DNA of 35,802 nt from an uncultured Mobiluncus sp. (GCF_947254095.1 NZ_CAMYBV010000019.1:1-35802); one strand, 5' to 3'; counted from the stretch's first letter, positions 1 to 8,611 are shown. The notes: generated from the letters alone by a model not told the origin. Translations and numbers: made by a program.

Positions 1-898
1 ACTCGCGGCGAGAACGCGCGGCCGCTTCCTTGTCCCGATTCTGATGTTCCAGACGCTGCAGCAGCGGCAAAAACTCGGGGTAAATCGGGACCGTTTCGTG
101 GTCCTTGCCGTAGGCCTGGAGCATAGCGTGGGGCAGGGGAGGCTCCGCAGAGTCAGACCGGCTCGTCTCGTCCTCCGCTGGTGTGTCGGTGTAGGCACCC
201 GAACCGAAAATCCCTCCGCCACCAAAAACGCTGGAGTTCCCGAAAACCCCCGTGTGCCGCCCACTCTCGGGCAGCCGGTCGCGGTCATAAGGGGTGCCCG
301 AGAGCGGATGGTTCAGGTCAATCTGTTCCAGCGGCGCGACAATGAGGCGGGCCTGACGCCGCGCAATCAGGAAAGACAGCCCGAACACGCCCAGGGCAAT
401 GCCGCCCAAAATCGGCAACCCGGACAGGGCCGTGGCATAAAACGTGCGGACGGGACGCGCCACCCGAACGATTTTGCCCGACGGGATAGCCCGCGCGTAG
501 TAGCACATATCCTCGCCGAGAGTGTCAGAATCACGCACCACGATATCGGAGCCCAACCCGGAAGCCTGGCGCCTCAAAGCCGAGACAATCTCAGGCCGGC
601 TCGCGTGGTTGGCCATCTGAGCGGCGGGAACTTCGGAATCATAGAGAACCTCCCCGTCACCGGCTACCAAAGTTAGGCGAACCCCGGGAGTCTGACGGTG
701 AAAGTCGGTGAGCATCTGGGTCTGAATATCATCGGTATGGTGTTCCAGGCTCAGCGCCAACAGGTCGCCTTCCTCGGTCAGGGCATCCAAAATGTTGGTG
801 CGATTGACCCCATAAAAGAACACGACAGAGCCGAGATAAGCAAGCACCAGGGCTATGGCGGAAATACCTGAGATAGCCCCCAGGATCTTGCGTCGCAT
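1..898 (-). CDS. phoR: PhoR-type sensor histidine kinase, N-terminal 299 residues (cut by window edge)
   Basis: Membrane sensor kinase expected to phosphorylate the response regulator encoded just upstream in the same transcript. Seen: ATG at 898 preceded by AAGGGAGA; a first membrane helix at about residues 5-30; an extracytoplasmic sensor of about 125 residues containing VRLTLVAGDGEVLYDSE, typical of PhoR sensor domains; a second membrane helix at about 158-178; then a linker with APLEQIDLNHPL and LLQRLEHQNR, which resembles the segment before the phospho-acceptor domain in PhoR kinases. The dimerisation/His-box and ATPase domains lie outside the window. Between the two linker motifs is a Gly/Ser/acidic insertion of roughly 80 residues that looks disordered. 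It is the last visible gene of the pst-pho operon. The family call is good; phosphate specificity is inferred from context. Confidence 0.85.
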   Translation of the reverse strand, partial: MRRKILGAISGISAIALVLAYLGSVVFFYGVNRTNILDALTEEGDLLALSLEHHTDDIQTQMLTDFHRQTPGVRLTLVAGDGEVLYDSEVPAAQMANHASRPEIVSALRRQASGLGSDIVVRDSDTLGEDMCYYARAIPSGKIVRVARPVRTFYATALSGLPILGGIALGVFGLSFLIARRQARLIVAPLEQIDLNHPLSGTPYDRDRLPESGRHTGVFGNSSVFGGGGIFGSGAYTDTPAEDETSRSDSAEPPLPHAMLQAYGKDHETVPIYPEFLPLLQRLEHQNRDKEAAARSRRE

Positions 899-940
899 AA
901 AATCTCCCTTGATTCGGTGGCGATTGCGCTAACAGCGCCC

Positions 941-1681
941 TTATTCGGAAATCTTATATCCAACGCCGCGCACGGTTTGGATGTGTTTCGCGGCCGCGCC
1001 GAGCTTCTTGCGCAGCGTGCGAATATGCACATCGACCGTGCGTGTCTCGCCGTGGAAACTGTATCCCCAGATGGAATCCAGCAGTTTGTCGCGGGAAAAC
1101 AAAATCCCCGGCTGGCTCATGAGTTCCTCTAACAGCTGGTACTCCTTTAGAGTCAGTTTCACCTCTCGGCCCTCAACAGCGACCGTGTGGCGGGGAAGGT
1201 TCAGGTCAATAGTGCCGATGGTGAGGATTTCCTCGTCCTCAGCAGCGGGGTCGGCGGGACGAGACACGCGGCGCAACACCGCCCGGACTCGTGACACCAG
1301 CTCCATCATGCCAAACGGCTTGGTGATGTAGTCGTCCGCCCCCAAGTCCAAGGACTTAACCTTGTCGAACTCGGCGCCTTTCGCCGTGACCATGATGACC
1401 GGAATGCCCTCGGTTTCCGGGTTGGCCCGAATCCGGCGCAAAATCTGGATGCCATCAACGCCAGGCAGCATAATGTCCAGCAGAATCATTTCCGGGAGTA
1501 GCTGTGCCATCGCTTCGCGAAATTCCCGATAATCAGCGAAACCACGAGCGGTAAAACCGGTGGAACCGAGGGTATAAACAACCAGATCCCGAATGTTGAG
1601 GTCGTCCTCGACAAAATAAATCACACTCCCATTATTCCAGGGAGCGCCCGATTCAGGCGGATTTTGTGTCGAAGCTGACAT
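941..1681 (-). CDS. phoB: PhoB/RegX-type winged-helix response regulator
   Basis: OmpR/PhoB-family transcription regulator, 246 aa. Receiver domain at about residues 20-135: acidic pocket E25-D26-D27 in YFVEDD, phospho-acceptor D69 in LLDIMLPG, T99, and K121 in the KPF motif. The C-terminal winged helix carries VDVHIRTLRKKLG and ends TVRGVGYKISE. The start at 1681 was chosen because GGGGG lies 8 nt upstream; a longer frame begins at 1762 inside phoU, and a GTG at about 1625, directly before the receiver domain, cannot be excluded. The gene overlaps the end of phoU by 29 bp and lies 42 bp before the kinase gene, so the two-component pair is translated from the pst transcript. It presumably controls this same operon under phosphate starvation. 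Confidence 0.92.
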   Translation of the reverse strand: MSASTQNPPESGAPWNNGSVIYFVEDDLNIRDLVVYTLGSTGFTARGFADYREFREAMAQLLPEMILLDIMLPGVDGIQILRRIRANPETEGIPVIMVTAKGAEFDKVKSLDLGADDYITKPFGMMELVSRVRAVLRRVSRPADPAAEDEEILTIGTIDLNLPRHTVAVEGREVKLTLKEYQLLEELMSQPGILFSRDKLLDSIWGYSFHGETRTVDVHIRTLRKKLGAAAKHIQTVRGVGYKISE

Positions 1682-2318
1682 CGTGTACCCCCGTAATTGC
1701 GAAATCCACCCACTCGGCGATGTTCGTGGCGTGGTCGCCGATACGTTCCAAGTATTTGGCAATCATGATGACGTCGATAGCCTTTTGAGCGTCCGCCGCG
1801 TCAGCATGCACAATGAAATCAATCATCTCGGTGGCGACCTCATCAAACATCCGGTCTACCGCGTCGTCCGCCGCCTGGGTGGCGGTAGCCAAAGCTAGGT
1901 CGCGGTCGACAAAAGACTGGACCGCGTCGTGGACCATCTCGGCAGTTTTCGCCGCCATCTGAGGAATTTTGGGGAATCCCCGCACCAGGGACATATCCGT
2001 AGACTTCACGATTTCCGCAATATCCGCGGCCTGGTCGCCGATACGCTCCATGTCGGTAATCATTTTGAGAGCGGCGGAAACCTGGCGTAAATCCCCGGCT
2101 ACCGGCTGCTGCTGCAACAGCAATTTCAGGCACAAGTGCTCAATGTCCCGCTCCATCTGATCGATGTGGGCATCAGCCCGAATCACTTCACGAGCGATTT
2201 CATCGCTGGAACTGGACAAGGCCACCATGGTCTGACTGATGGCCTGTTCGCAGAGCTCTCCGGTCTCAACCAGCATTTCTTTGAGCTGCATGAGTTGTTG
2301 ATCGAATCGGGAACGCAT
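1653..2318 (-). CDS. phoU: PhoU phosphate signalling protein
   Basis: Cytoplasmic negative modulator linking PstSCAB transport activity to the PhoR-type kinase, 221 aa. Two copies of the PhoU three-helix bundle are visible, each with its metal-binding signature: MERIGDQAADIAE in the first half and LERIGDHATNIAEWV in the second. The start at 2318 gives MRSRFDQQLMQL, the usual family N terminus, with AGAGAGG five to six bases upstream; the longer frame from 2369 lacks such a site. It follows pstB by 86 bp and its 3' end overlaps the response regulator gene. The order transporter-PhoU-regulator-kinase supports a closed phosphate feedback loop in one operon. Confidence 0.95.
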   Translation of the reverse strand: MRSRFDQQLMQLKEMLVETGELCEQAISQTMVALSSSSDEIAREVIRADAHIDQMERDIEHLCLKLLLQQQPVAGDLRQVSAALKMITDMERIGDQAADIAEIVKSTDMSLVRGFPKIPQMAAKTAEMVHDAVQSFVDRDLALATATQAADDAVDRMFDEVATEMIDFIVHADAADAQKAIDVIMIAKYLERIGDHATNIAEWVDFAITGVHDVSFDTKSA

Positions 2319-2404
2319 TACCTCTCTACTTTCTGTTTCATAACTCAAAACTTTATTTCCCTGACGCACCCCGCGGAATCTGCCGGGCGCGCGAAACCAC
2401 GGTG

Positions 2405-3208
2405 TTAGCTGAACCGACCCGTGATGTAGTCCTCGGTGCGTTTGTCCGAAGGCACGCTGAACAGAGTTTCCGTATCGTTGTACTCCACCAGTTCGCCCAG
2501 CAGGAAGAACGCCGTGTTGTCGGCGATGCGCGAAGCCTGCTGCATATTGTGGGTCACAATCACGATGGTGTAATCCCGAGCCAGATCCACGACCAGTTCC
2601 TCAATCTTGGAGGTAGAAATCGGGTCGAGAGCGGAGGTCGGTTCGTCCATCAAGATAACGTCCGGTTCGGTAGCCAAAGCGCGGGCGATGCACAGACGCT
2701 GCTGCTGACCACCCGAAAGTCCCACGGCGGACTTTTGCAAGCGATCCTTTAGCTCGTCCCAAATCGCGGCTTGACGCAGGGAACGTTCCACGATGTCGCT
2801 CAGTTCCCGATGATTGCGAATCCCGTTGATGCGCGGCCCGTAGGCGATATTGTCAAAGACCGACTTGGGGAACGGGTTAGGCTGCTGGAACACCATGCCC
2901 ACCCGCTTGCGCAGGGCGATGGCGTCCATATCCTTGAAAATATCCGCGCCGTCCAGCAGTACCTGTCCGGTGATGCGGACGCCTTTGACCAGGTCATTCA
3001 TTCGGTTCAGGGTTTTCAGGAAGGTCGACTTGCCGCAGCCGGAGGGGCCAATCAAAGCCGTGATTTTGCGGGGCTGAATGTCGATGTTGACTCCCTTGAG
3101 AGCCTCAAAGTCGCCGTAATGCAGGTGCAGGTCACGTGCGGAAAACTTGGCGGTGGTGGAGATTTTGGGCGCTGCGGGGGACTCCAAAACGTTAGTTTGC
3201 CCAGTCAT
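2405..3208 (-). CDS. pstB: Phosphate ABC transporter ATP-binding protein PstB
   Basis: Cytoplasmic ATPase of the high-affinity phosphate importer, 267 aa, close to the family length. Walker A GPSGCGKST (about residues 54-62), signature LSGGQQQRLCIARALA, Walker B VILMDEPTSALDP and the switch histidine in VIVTHNMQQA are all intact. A 20-residue N-terminal extension before the core is unremarkable. The start at 3208 is preceded by AAAGGAAAGGAA and lies 6 bp after the pstA stop, indicating translational coupling with the permease genes. Confidence 0.97.
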   Translation of the reverse strand: MTGQTNVLESPAAPKISTTAKFSARDLHLHYGDFEALKGVNIDIQPRKITALIGPSGCGKSTFLKTLNRMNDLVKGVRITGQVLLDGADIFKDMDAIALRKRVGMVFQQPNPFPKSVFDNIAYGPRINGIRNHRELSDIVERSLRQAAIWDELKDRLQKSAVGLSGGQQQRLCIARALATEPDVILMDEPTSALDPISTSKIEELVVDLARDYTIVIVTHNMQQASRIADNTAFFLLGELVEYNDTETLFSVPSDKRTEDYITGRFS

Positions 3209-3214
3209 GAGTGA

Positions 3215-4282
3215 TTATTCCTTTCCTTTAGGGTGGAAACGGTCGGTGAAGTTCGACGCGTCAATAGTCGGTTCGGCATGGTTCACCGTGTCAGCAGCGG
3301 GGACGGGAGTGTCGGAGTTAGCCTTACGCCACTTGCCTTTGCCGCCTTTGGGAGCCTGGTCAGACAGGCCCGTCAGGCTGGCGTGAACCCGCTTGGTAAT
3401 AGTACGAGCCAAAATCGAGAACAGGAGGGCAATCAGCACCAGCACCGCGGCTGAGAAGTTAGCGATATCCACCGCGTTTGGTTCCACCGCTTCGGTACGC
3501 ATGGCCCACACGTGCAGCGAAAGGGTTTCGCCGGGACGCATAGGGTTGAACGCGTTGGTAGGGGAGGTAATGTCTGTGGAGGACCAGTTGATGTTGGTGG
3601 ACATACCGGCGGTGTAGAGCAGGGCGGCAGCCTCCCCGAAACCACGCTCTGCTGCCAGCACCACCCCGGTCATCAGGTGGGGGAGGGCCGCCGGGAGCTG
3701 CACCCGCACGATGGTGGTCCAGTGGGTCGCACCCAAGGCCGCGGAACCGTACTTCAGGTCTTGGGGTAGTGCCCGGAGAGCCGACTCGGTGGACGTGGTG
3801 ACCAAGGGCAGATTCAGAATCGAAACCGCCAAAGCGCCAGCCAGCAAGTTCCACTGTTGCCCCACCATCAGGATAAAGACCAAGTAACCGAACAGTCCGA
3901 CCACAATGGAGGGCAGGGAGGACAGGGACTCGATAGAGATGCGGATGAACCCGGTCCAGCGATTTTCTGGAGCGTATTCAGCCATGTAGATTCCGGCGGG
4001 AACGCCGAGAGCGACGGACACAATCAGGGACAAAAACACCAGGTAAACGGTGTTGAACACCTGGTTCATGATGCCGTCACGGGTGAAACTGAGGAACACG
4101 GGGTCAAAACTCAGCAGCCCACGAACCACGATGTAGGCCGCCAGCGCCACAATCAACATCAGGAAGAAACCCCCGATAGCGCCAAAGACGCCGGTCATCA
4201 GGTTGTTGATGCTCTTGGCACGGCGAATGCGGTGTTCCATCTGGGCGGAAAGACCCGAAGCGGTAGTCGTAGCGGTACTCAT
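3215..4282 (-). CDS. pstA: Phosphate ABC transporter permease PstA
   Basis: Integral membrane permease, 355 aa, which forms the phosphate channel with PstC. Seen: about six hydrophobic helices, and a cytoplasmic EAA loop containing AALGATHWTTIVRVQLP followed by ERGFGEAAALL. The start at 4282 (MSTATTTASG) overlaps the pstC stop as ATGA and has AAGGAAG upstream; the in-frame extension to 4369 lies inside pstC and is rejected. A hydrophilic C-terminal tail of about 55 residues, rich in K, S and P, follows the last helix and is longer than usual; it is probably cytoplasmic. Confidence 0.96.
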   Translation of the reverse strand: MSTATTTASGLSAQMEHRIRRAKSINNLMTGVFGAIGGFFLMLIVALAAYIVVRGLLSFDPVFLSFTRDGIMNQVFNTVYLVFLSLIVSVALGVPAGIYMAEYAPENRWTGFIRISIESLSSLPSIVVGLFGYLVFILMVGQQWNLLAGALAVSILNLPLVTTSTESALRALPQDLKYGSAALGATHWTTIVRVQLPAALPHLMTGVVLAAERGFGEAAALLYTAGMSTNINWSSTDITSPTNAFNPMRPGETLSLHVWAMRTEAVEPNAVDIANFSAAVLVLIALLFSILARTITKRVHASLTGLSDQAPKGGKGKWRKANSDTPVPAADTVNHAEPTIDASNFTDRFHPKGKE

Positions 4283-5349
4283 TGATTCTGCTTCCTTTCC
4301 GCGCCGATGATGTGGATTACAAAGATAAAGAACATTGAGATGAGGAACAGCAGCAAAGCCATGGTCCACAGCGCCGAGTTGTGTTCCCCGCCGTTGGTGG
4401 TGTTGCCCATGTCGGCGGTAATCGCCGTGGTCAGCGAACTGGTCGGAGAGAGGATGTCTGCGGGCAAGGCGCGAGTCTTGCCGATGACCATCGCCACCGC
4501 CAGAGCTTCGCCAAAAGCCCTGGCCAGACCCAGGATAATGCCGGTCAAAATGCCCTTCTTGGCCGCGGGCAGGACAATGTGGTAAATCGACTGCCAGCGG
4601 GTAGAACCCAAGCCGTAGGCCGCCTCACGATAATCGTAAGGAACCGCGGTAATCGCGTCGGCGGAAACGGTGGTGATGGTCGGGAAAATCATGACCGCCA
4701 GGACAATGCCCGCCGCTAGGACCGAATAGCCGCCCAGGGGGGCGTGAAAAAAGTCACGAATAAAAGGCACCAGGACGGTCAAGCCGACCCAGCCGTAAAC
4801 CACGGAAGGGATGCCGAGGAACAGTTCTACAGCGGGACGGAACAGGCGCTCACCCGCGCGGGGAGCAATCTCTGTAATGAACACGGCGGCTCCCAACGCG
4901 AAAGGCGTAGCGATGGCCAGGCCCAGGAAACAGGTCATCAGCGAACCCAGAATAAAGATAAGGGCGCCGACACTGCCGCGCAGAGTCAAGTCCGGGCTGT
5001 CCTGCGGTTCCCAGTCCGGGGAAAACAGGAATTCTCCCACCGTGTGCTGGAACGCGGTAAAGGTGAAAGAACCTTTGTACAGCAGGAACAGGCCAATAAC
5101 GACCGTTAACACGATGAGGGAAATGCCTGCAATCGCCACGATGGTCCCGCCGATTTTGTTTGCCAAACGGAAACGTTTGTCCGCCCCGCTCGAGTCGGAC
5201 CGCGGCCGAGCCGGAGATGAATCCGCCGCGGAATTACGCGCCTGCGGGAGCGCTGAATCTGTGGATTTGAGACGAGTGGACACGTCCAGTTCAGTCATCC
5301 TTGTTTCCATCGATTCAGGCTCCCGCACCGAAGAAGCTGTGGTAGCCAT
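4279..5349 (-). CDS. pstC: Phosphate ABC transporter permease PstC
   Basis: Integral membrane permease, partner of PstA, up to 356 aa. The first 65 or so residues are polar and Ser/Pro/Arg rich, then six hydrophobic helices follow, with the EAA loop YGLGSTRWQSIYHIVLPAA and the helix ARAFGEALAVAMVIG. The start is uncertain: 5349 gives the longest frame, but an ATG at 5310 has GGGAG nine bases upstream and one at 5298 is also possible, which would shorten the disordered N terminus by 13-17 residues. Located 24 bp after pstS and overlapping pstA by 4 bp. Confidence 0.95.
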   Translation of the reverse strand: MATTASSVREPESMETRMTELDVSTRLKSTDSALPQARNSAADSSPARPRSDSSGADKRFRLANKIGGTIVAIAGISLIVLTVVIGLFLLYKGSFTFTAFQHTVGEFLFSPDWEPQDSPDLTLRGSVGALIFILGSLMTCFLGLAIATPFALGAAVFITEIAPRAGERLFRPAVELFLGIPSVVYGWVGLTVLVPFIRDFFHAPLGGYSVLAAGIVLAVMIFPTITTVSADAITAVPYDYREAAYGLGSTRWQSIYHIVLPAAKKGILTGIILGLARAFGEALAVAMVIGKTRALPADILSPTSSLTTAITADMGNTTNGGEHNSALWTMALLLFLISMFFIFVIHIIGAERKQNQ

Positions 5350-5373
5350 TTGTTCAGTTGCGCCTGAGCCTCT

Positions 5374-6300
5374 TTAGGCCGCGGGGTCAGGGTGAGAATC
5401 GGTGGCTTCCTTTGACATCTTGGAAGACACACCGTAGCCCATCTTTTCCAGGTCGCCAGCGAACTTGTCGCCCATCATGTAGTCAAGGAACGCCTTGGTT
5501 ACCTCATCAGGCTCACCCTTGGTGTACATGTGCTCGAAGCCCCACACCTTGTATTTGCCGTTGTAGGTATTTTCCAAGGTCGGTTCCACGCCGTCGATAG
5601 CGACCGGCTGAACTTCGTCCTTGCCAGCCAGGTAGGACAGCGCCACGTAGCCGATAGCGCCCTTGTTCTGGGTCACAGTCTGGAGCAGAGTACCGGAGTC
5701 GTCGGTCTCGAGGGACTGGTTGGAGGCTTCCTCGGCACCGCCCAGCGCCCAGGTCTTAAACAGGGCGCGAGTACCTGAGGAGGCCGGGCGGGTGACCAAC
5801 ACAATCTTTTCGTCCGGGCCGCCAACTTCCTTCCAGTTCGTGGTCTTGCCGGTAAAGATGTCGGTCAACTGGGCGGTGGTGAGGTCCGTGACCCCCAAAT
5901 CCTTGTTGACCACCGGAGCCATCGTGATGGTGCAAACCTTGTGGTCGACCAAGTCGGCGGCCTGGGTCGCATCGAGCTTTTCACCAGCGAAAACGTCAGA
6001 GTTGCCGATGTTTACGGAACCGGCCGCAACCTGCTTGAGACCCTCACCGGAGCCGCCGCCGTTCATTGTGACGGTCACATCGGGGTTTTCCTGCATGAAA
6101 GCATCTGCCGCGGCTTTTGCCAGGGGCAGCAGCGCGGAGGAGCCGGAACCGGTGACGGTGCCGCTCAGAGTCGAAGTCGGTTCACTGGACTCGGTGTCGG
6201 TACCGGAGGCAGGCTTATCGCCACCGCCCCCACAGCCGGTCAACAAAGACATGGAAAGCAAACCAGCGCCAAAAATCGCGCCAATACGAGAGATTTTCAT
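5374..6300 (-). CDS. pstS: Phosphate-binding lipoprotein PstS
   Basis: Extracytoplasmic phosphate-binding protein of the Pst importer, 308 aa. An N-terminal lipoprotein signal ends in LLTGC, making C23 the lipidation site, followed by a Gly/Ser/Thr linker. The solute-binding fold shows GSGSSALLPLAKAAADAF, MNGGGSGEGL and RPASSGTRALF, all typical phosphate-contact segments of PstS. The start at 6300 (MKISRIGAIF) has GAAAGGAACACA directly upstream; an in-frame ATG at 6318 lacks a site. First gene of the seven-gene phosphate operon. Confidence 0.97.
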   Translation of the reverse strand: MKISRIGAIFGAGLLSMSLLTGCGGGGDKPASGTDTESSEPTSTLSGTVTGSGSSALLPLAKAAADAFMQENPDVTVTMNGGGSGEGLKQVAAGSVNIGNSDVFAGEKLDATQAADLVDHKVCTITMAPVVNKDLGVTDLTTAQLTDIFTGKTTNWKEVGGPDEKIVLVTRPASSGTRALFKTWALGGAEEASNQSLETDDSGTLLQTVTQNKGAIGYVALSYLAGKDEVQPVAIDGVEPTLENTYNGKYKVWGFEHMYTKGEPDEVTKAFLDYMMGDKFAGDLEKMGYGVSSKMSKEATDSHPDPAA

Positions 6301-6450
6301 TGTGTTCCTTTCATACATCGAACTTTTACTCCCAAGTCAGATAGTAAGAAAGGATTGTTAAGGCTAGCGCGGGGCAGATGTTAAGAATACGTAAAACAAT
6401 TTTACTTTACGGAAGTTGCCCTTTTCTTTTACGATTACGGGGATTTTTCG
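6301..6450 (-). promoter_or_regulatory. Leader/promoter region of the pst-pho operon with a 15-bp palindrome
   Basis: The 150-bp gap between the trkA-like gene and pstS is AT-richer than its surroundings. It contains a perfect inverted repeat GTAAAA-CAA-TTTTAC at 6391-6405 and, on the minus strand, two TTAACA hexamers 23 bp apart (about 6384-6379 and 6362-6357). Three CGTAA-like words flank the palindrome upstream. This is the natural place for the phosphate regulator to bind, but the words do not match a Pho box I can name, so the operator call is inference. Confidence 0.45.
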
Positions 6451-7155
6451 TTAATCTTGGCGGGTAACTTTGGAGATAATCCGAGTCGGCGCCACCACCA
6501 TGACTCGGTCTTCAGGGGACAGTATGGTCTGGGCATGAGCGGTTTCCCAAGTGCCGGTGGGTGATTCGATCGCCACGATAGAGAATCCATCGCGGCGGCG
6601 CACGTCGAGCTCACCGAGGGTTTTCCCGCAGTAGCGCGGCCCCAAACTGGTGATGACCAGGGCAAACCCGTGCCCCAGGTCAATGTAGTTCTCGAAAGAC
6701 TGCGCGACCTGGTGGGCAGCGCGCAACCCCATCTCAGATTCCGGATAGAACACGCGAGTGATGCCCATCTGGTTGAGGATTTCGCCCTGTTCCACGCTGG
6801 AGGCTTTCGCCCACACTTGGGGACAGTGCAGGGTCAGCAGGGCAGAGGCGCTCAGGATGGAGGCGGCGAGGTCGGCGCCAATCGTGACCACCCCGCAGGC
6901 GTACTCGTCTACGGCAAGCTGGGCCAACGCCTCCTTGTCGGTGGCGTCCGCCCGCACCACGTGCCGCAGGAGCGCCGACGCACGTTGCACGACTTCTGCG
7001 TTACAGTCGATACCCAACACTTCCACGCCGCTGGCCTCCAACTCGGTCGCCATGCTCAGGCCGAAACGTCCCAAGCCGATGACGACCGCGCTTTGCGGGT
7101 TGCCTGCCTCATGGGCCGAAGATTCCGGGGAGGGTTTCTGATTAAACATATTCAT
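6451..7155 (-). CDS. TrkA/KtrA-type potassium channel regulatory subunit (RCK domains)
   Basis: Cytoplasmic gating subunit of a potassium uptake channel, 234 aa. An N-terminal Rossmann RCK domain carries the nucleotide-binding motif GLGRFG (residues 27-32) and an acidic residue at the end of the second strand (LGIDCN); a C-terminal RCK_C/TrkA-C domain follows from about residue 150. A 20-residue polar N-terminal extension precedes the fold. The start at 7155 has TTAGGA upstream and lies 9 bp after the channel gene stop, so the two are cotranscribed. Single-RCK length fits KtrA/CeoB-like subunits rather than double-length E. coli TrkA. Confidence 0.93.
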   Translation of the reverse strand: MNMFNQKPSPESSAHEAGNPQSAVVIGLGRFGLSMATELEASGVEVLGIDCNAEVVQRASALLRHVVRADATDKEALAQLAVDEYACGVVTIGADLAASILSASALLTLHCPQVWAKASSVEQGEILNQMGITRVFYPESEMGLRAAHQVAQSFENYIDLGHGFALVITSLGPRYCGKTLGELDVRRRDGFSIVAIESPTGTWETAHAQTILSPEDRVMVVAPTRIISKVTRQD

Positions 7156-7164
7156 TTCGTTGTC

Positions 7165-8577
7165 CTAACCGATGAGGGGGTGGTCACGAGGAAGTTCGTA
7201 GGCTACCGGCCGTTTCCGGGTCGCGAGAGCCGCCGCCAAAGTCAGCGGTCCGACACGTCCCAGAATCATAAAGATTATGACCATGAACTGCGCCGCAACA
7301 GGTAGCATGGGGGTGATTCCGGTACTCAGACCCACGGTACCCAGGGCGGAACAGATTTCAAACAGGCACTGGTTTAAGTTGAAAGGTGTAAAGAGCATCA
7401 GCAGGAAAGTTCCTACCGCGACCAGGCCGGAAAACAGCGAAAACACCGCCAAGGCTTGACGCTGAGCCGAACGGGCCAGGCGCCAGCCCAGGATATTGAT
7501 GGCGTGAGCCCCCCGAATCTCACCCCAGAGGGTCGCCATCACCACGGTCACCGTAGTGATTTTCATACCTCCTGCGGTACCGGCCGGACCCCCGCCAATC
7601 AGCATCAGCCCATCGGTGATGAGCCAGGTTTCCGGGTACTGTTGGGAAATATCGAGGGAGTTGAAACCCGCGGTGCGCGGCGAGATTGAGCAAAACAGCC
7701 CGTTGAGGAAACGTTGCGGTACGGGCATTGCGCCGAGGGTGTGGGGATTGTGCCATTCCAGAGCGGTGATGGCAACCCAGCCGAAAACAATCGCCACCGC
7801 GGTTCCCAGCAGCATGATGCGGGTAGTCATGCCCCACTTCCACCAGTGCAGGCCGTTGCGGTAGAGCATCAGCCAGACGGGGAAGCCCAAGCCTCCTATC
7901 ACGATGAGCGCCGCCAGGCTCAACAGCAGGAAAGGGTCGGCGCTGAAACTCATCAGGGAATCTTCGTAAGGGGCGAAACCGGCGTTGTTGAAAGCGGAAC
8001 CCGTGAGGAAAACCCCGTGCGCCATCGCCTGGAGCGGTGAGGCGGCGTGCCCGGAAAACCACAGATAGAGACTGTTAAAGACAGAAAACACCAGTTGCAA
8101 CAGGAACGAGGCGACCACGATTTGCGCCACAGAATGGCGCACTTCGCGCGGAGTCAGGCCGAACCACACTTTGGCGATGGCACGGTCCTCGAAAGTGGCG
8201 CGTTTACGCAGCGCCGAGGCGAGCAGGGTGACCATGGTCATGGTGCCGATGCCGCCTAACTCGATGAGCACGAGGACGACAGCTTGACCGAAAGCGGACC
8301 AGTAGCTGCCCGTGTCCACCACGATGAGTCCCGTCACGCTGGTGGCCGAGGCGGCGGTGAACAGCGCGACCGAGAGGGGAGCGCCGCCGGCAAACGCTGG
8401 CCCGAAGATGGGGACGCCGGTGGGAATAGTTCGGGGGGCGACGACGTCGAAAGTCGTCGCGACCGCAGCTCCGCTCCGGGACACCGGAAGCATCAGCAAT
8501 ACCGTTCCCACCAGGATAGTTATCAAAAATGCCGCCGAGATTTTGCGGCCGGGATTAAACTCGGAGACGCGAGCCAC
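7165..8577 (-). CDS. TrkH/KtrB-type potassium uptake channel
   Basis: Membrane K+ translocating subunit, 470 aa. Four pore-loop repeats are visible: ASATSVTGLIVVD, SAFNNAGFA, SPRTAGFN and SALGTVGLS, each with the selectivity glycine, and the intramembrane loop GGGPAGTAGGMK. The length and the TSVTGL first filter resemble KtrB. The open frame continues to 8826 but that extension is antisense to prfB and is rejected; the GTG at 8577 gives MARVSEFNPGRK, lies 6 nt after a TATACT box and lacks a good ribosome site, which points to a leaderless mRNA. Divergent from prfB and cotranscribed with the RCK subunit. Confidence 0.93.
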   Translation of the reverse strand: MARVSEFNPGRKISAAFLITILVGTVLLMLPVSRSGAAVATTFDVVAPRTIPTGVPIFGPAFAGGAPLSVALFTAASATSVTGLIVVDTGSYWSAFGQAVVLVLIELGGIGTMTMVTLLASALRKRATFEDRAIAKVWFGLTPREVRHSVAQIVVASFLLQLVFSVFNSLYLWFSGHAASPLQAMAHGVFLTGSAFNNAGFAPYEDSLMSFSADPFLLLSLAALIVIGGLGFPVWLMLYRNGLHWWKWGMTTRIMLLGTAVAIVFGWVAITALEWHNPHTLGAMPVPQRFLNGLFCSISPRTAGFNSLDISQQYPETWLITDGLMLIGGGPAGTAGGMKITTVTVVMATLWGEIRGAHAINILGWRLARSAQRQALAVFSLFSGLVAVGTFLLMLFTPFNLNQCLFEICSALGTVGLSTGITPMLPVAAQFMVIIFMILGRVGPLTLAAALATRKRPVAYELPRDHPLIG

Positions 8578-8611
8578 CGGATTAGTATAAACCCGGCGCC
8601 GTGCCACGCAA
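8578..8611 (-). promoter_or_regulatory. Promoter of trkH-trkA (leaderless)
   Basis: On the minus strand TTGCGT (8611-8606), 16-bp spacer, TATACT (8589-8584), then 6 nt to the GTG at 8577. The start codon coincides with the expected +1. Confidence 0.65.

Noticed and set aside
44..676. 210-aa plus-strand open frame
   Set aside because: Antisense shadow of the sensor kinase, whose frame runs off the left edge and shows real domain features.
5355..5380. Hairpin GCCT-AAAG-AGGC at the pstS stop as a terminator
   Set aside because: Only 4 bp of stem and no T-run; pstC follows after 24 bp. At most a minor processing site.
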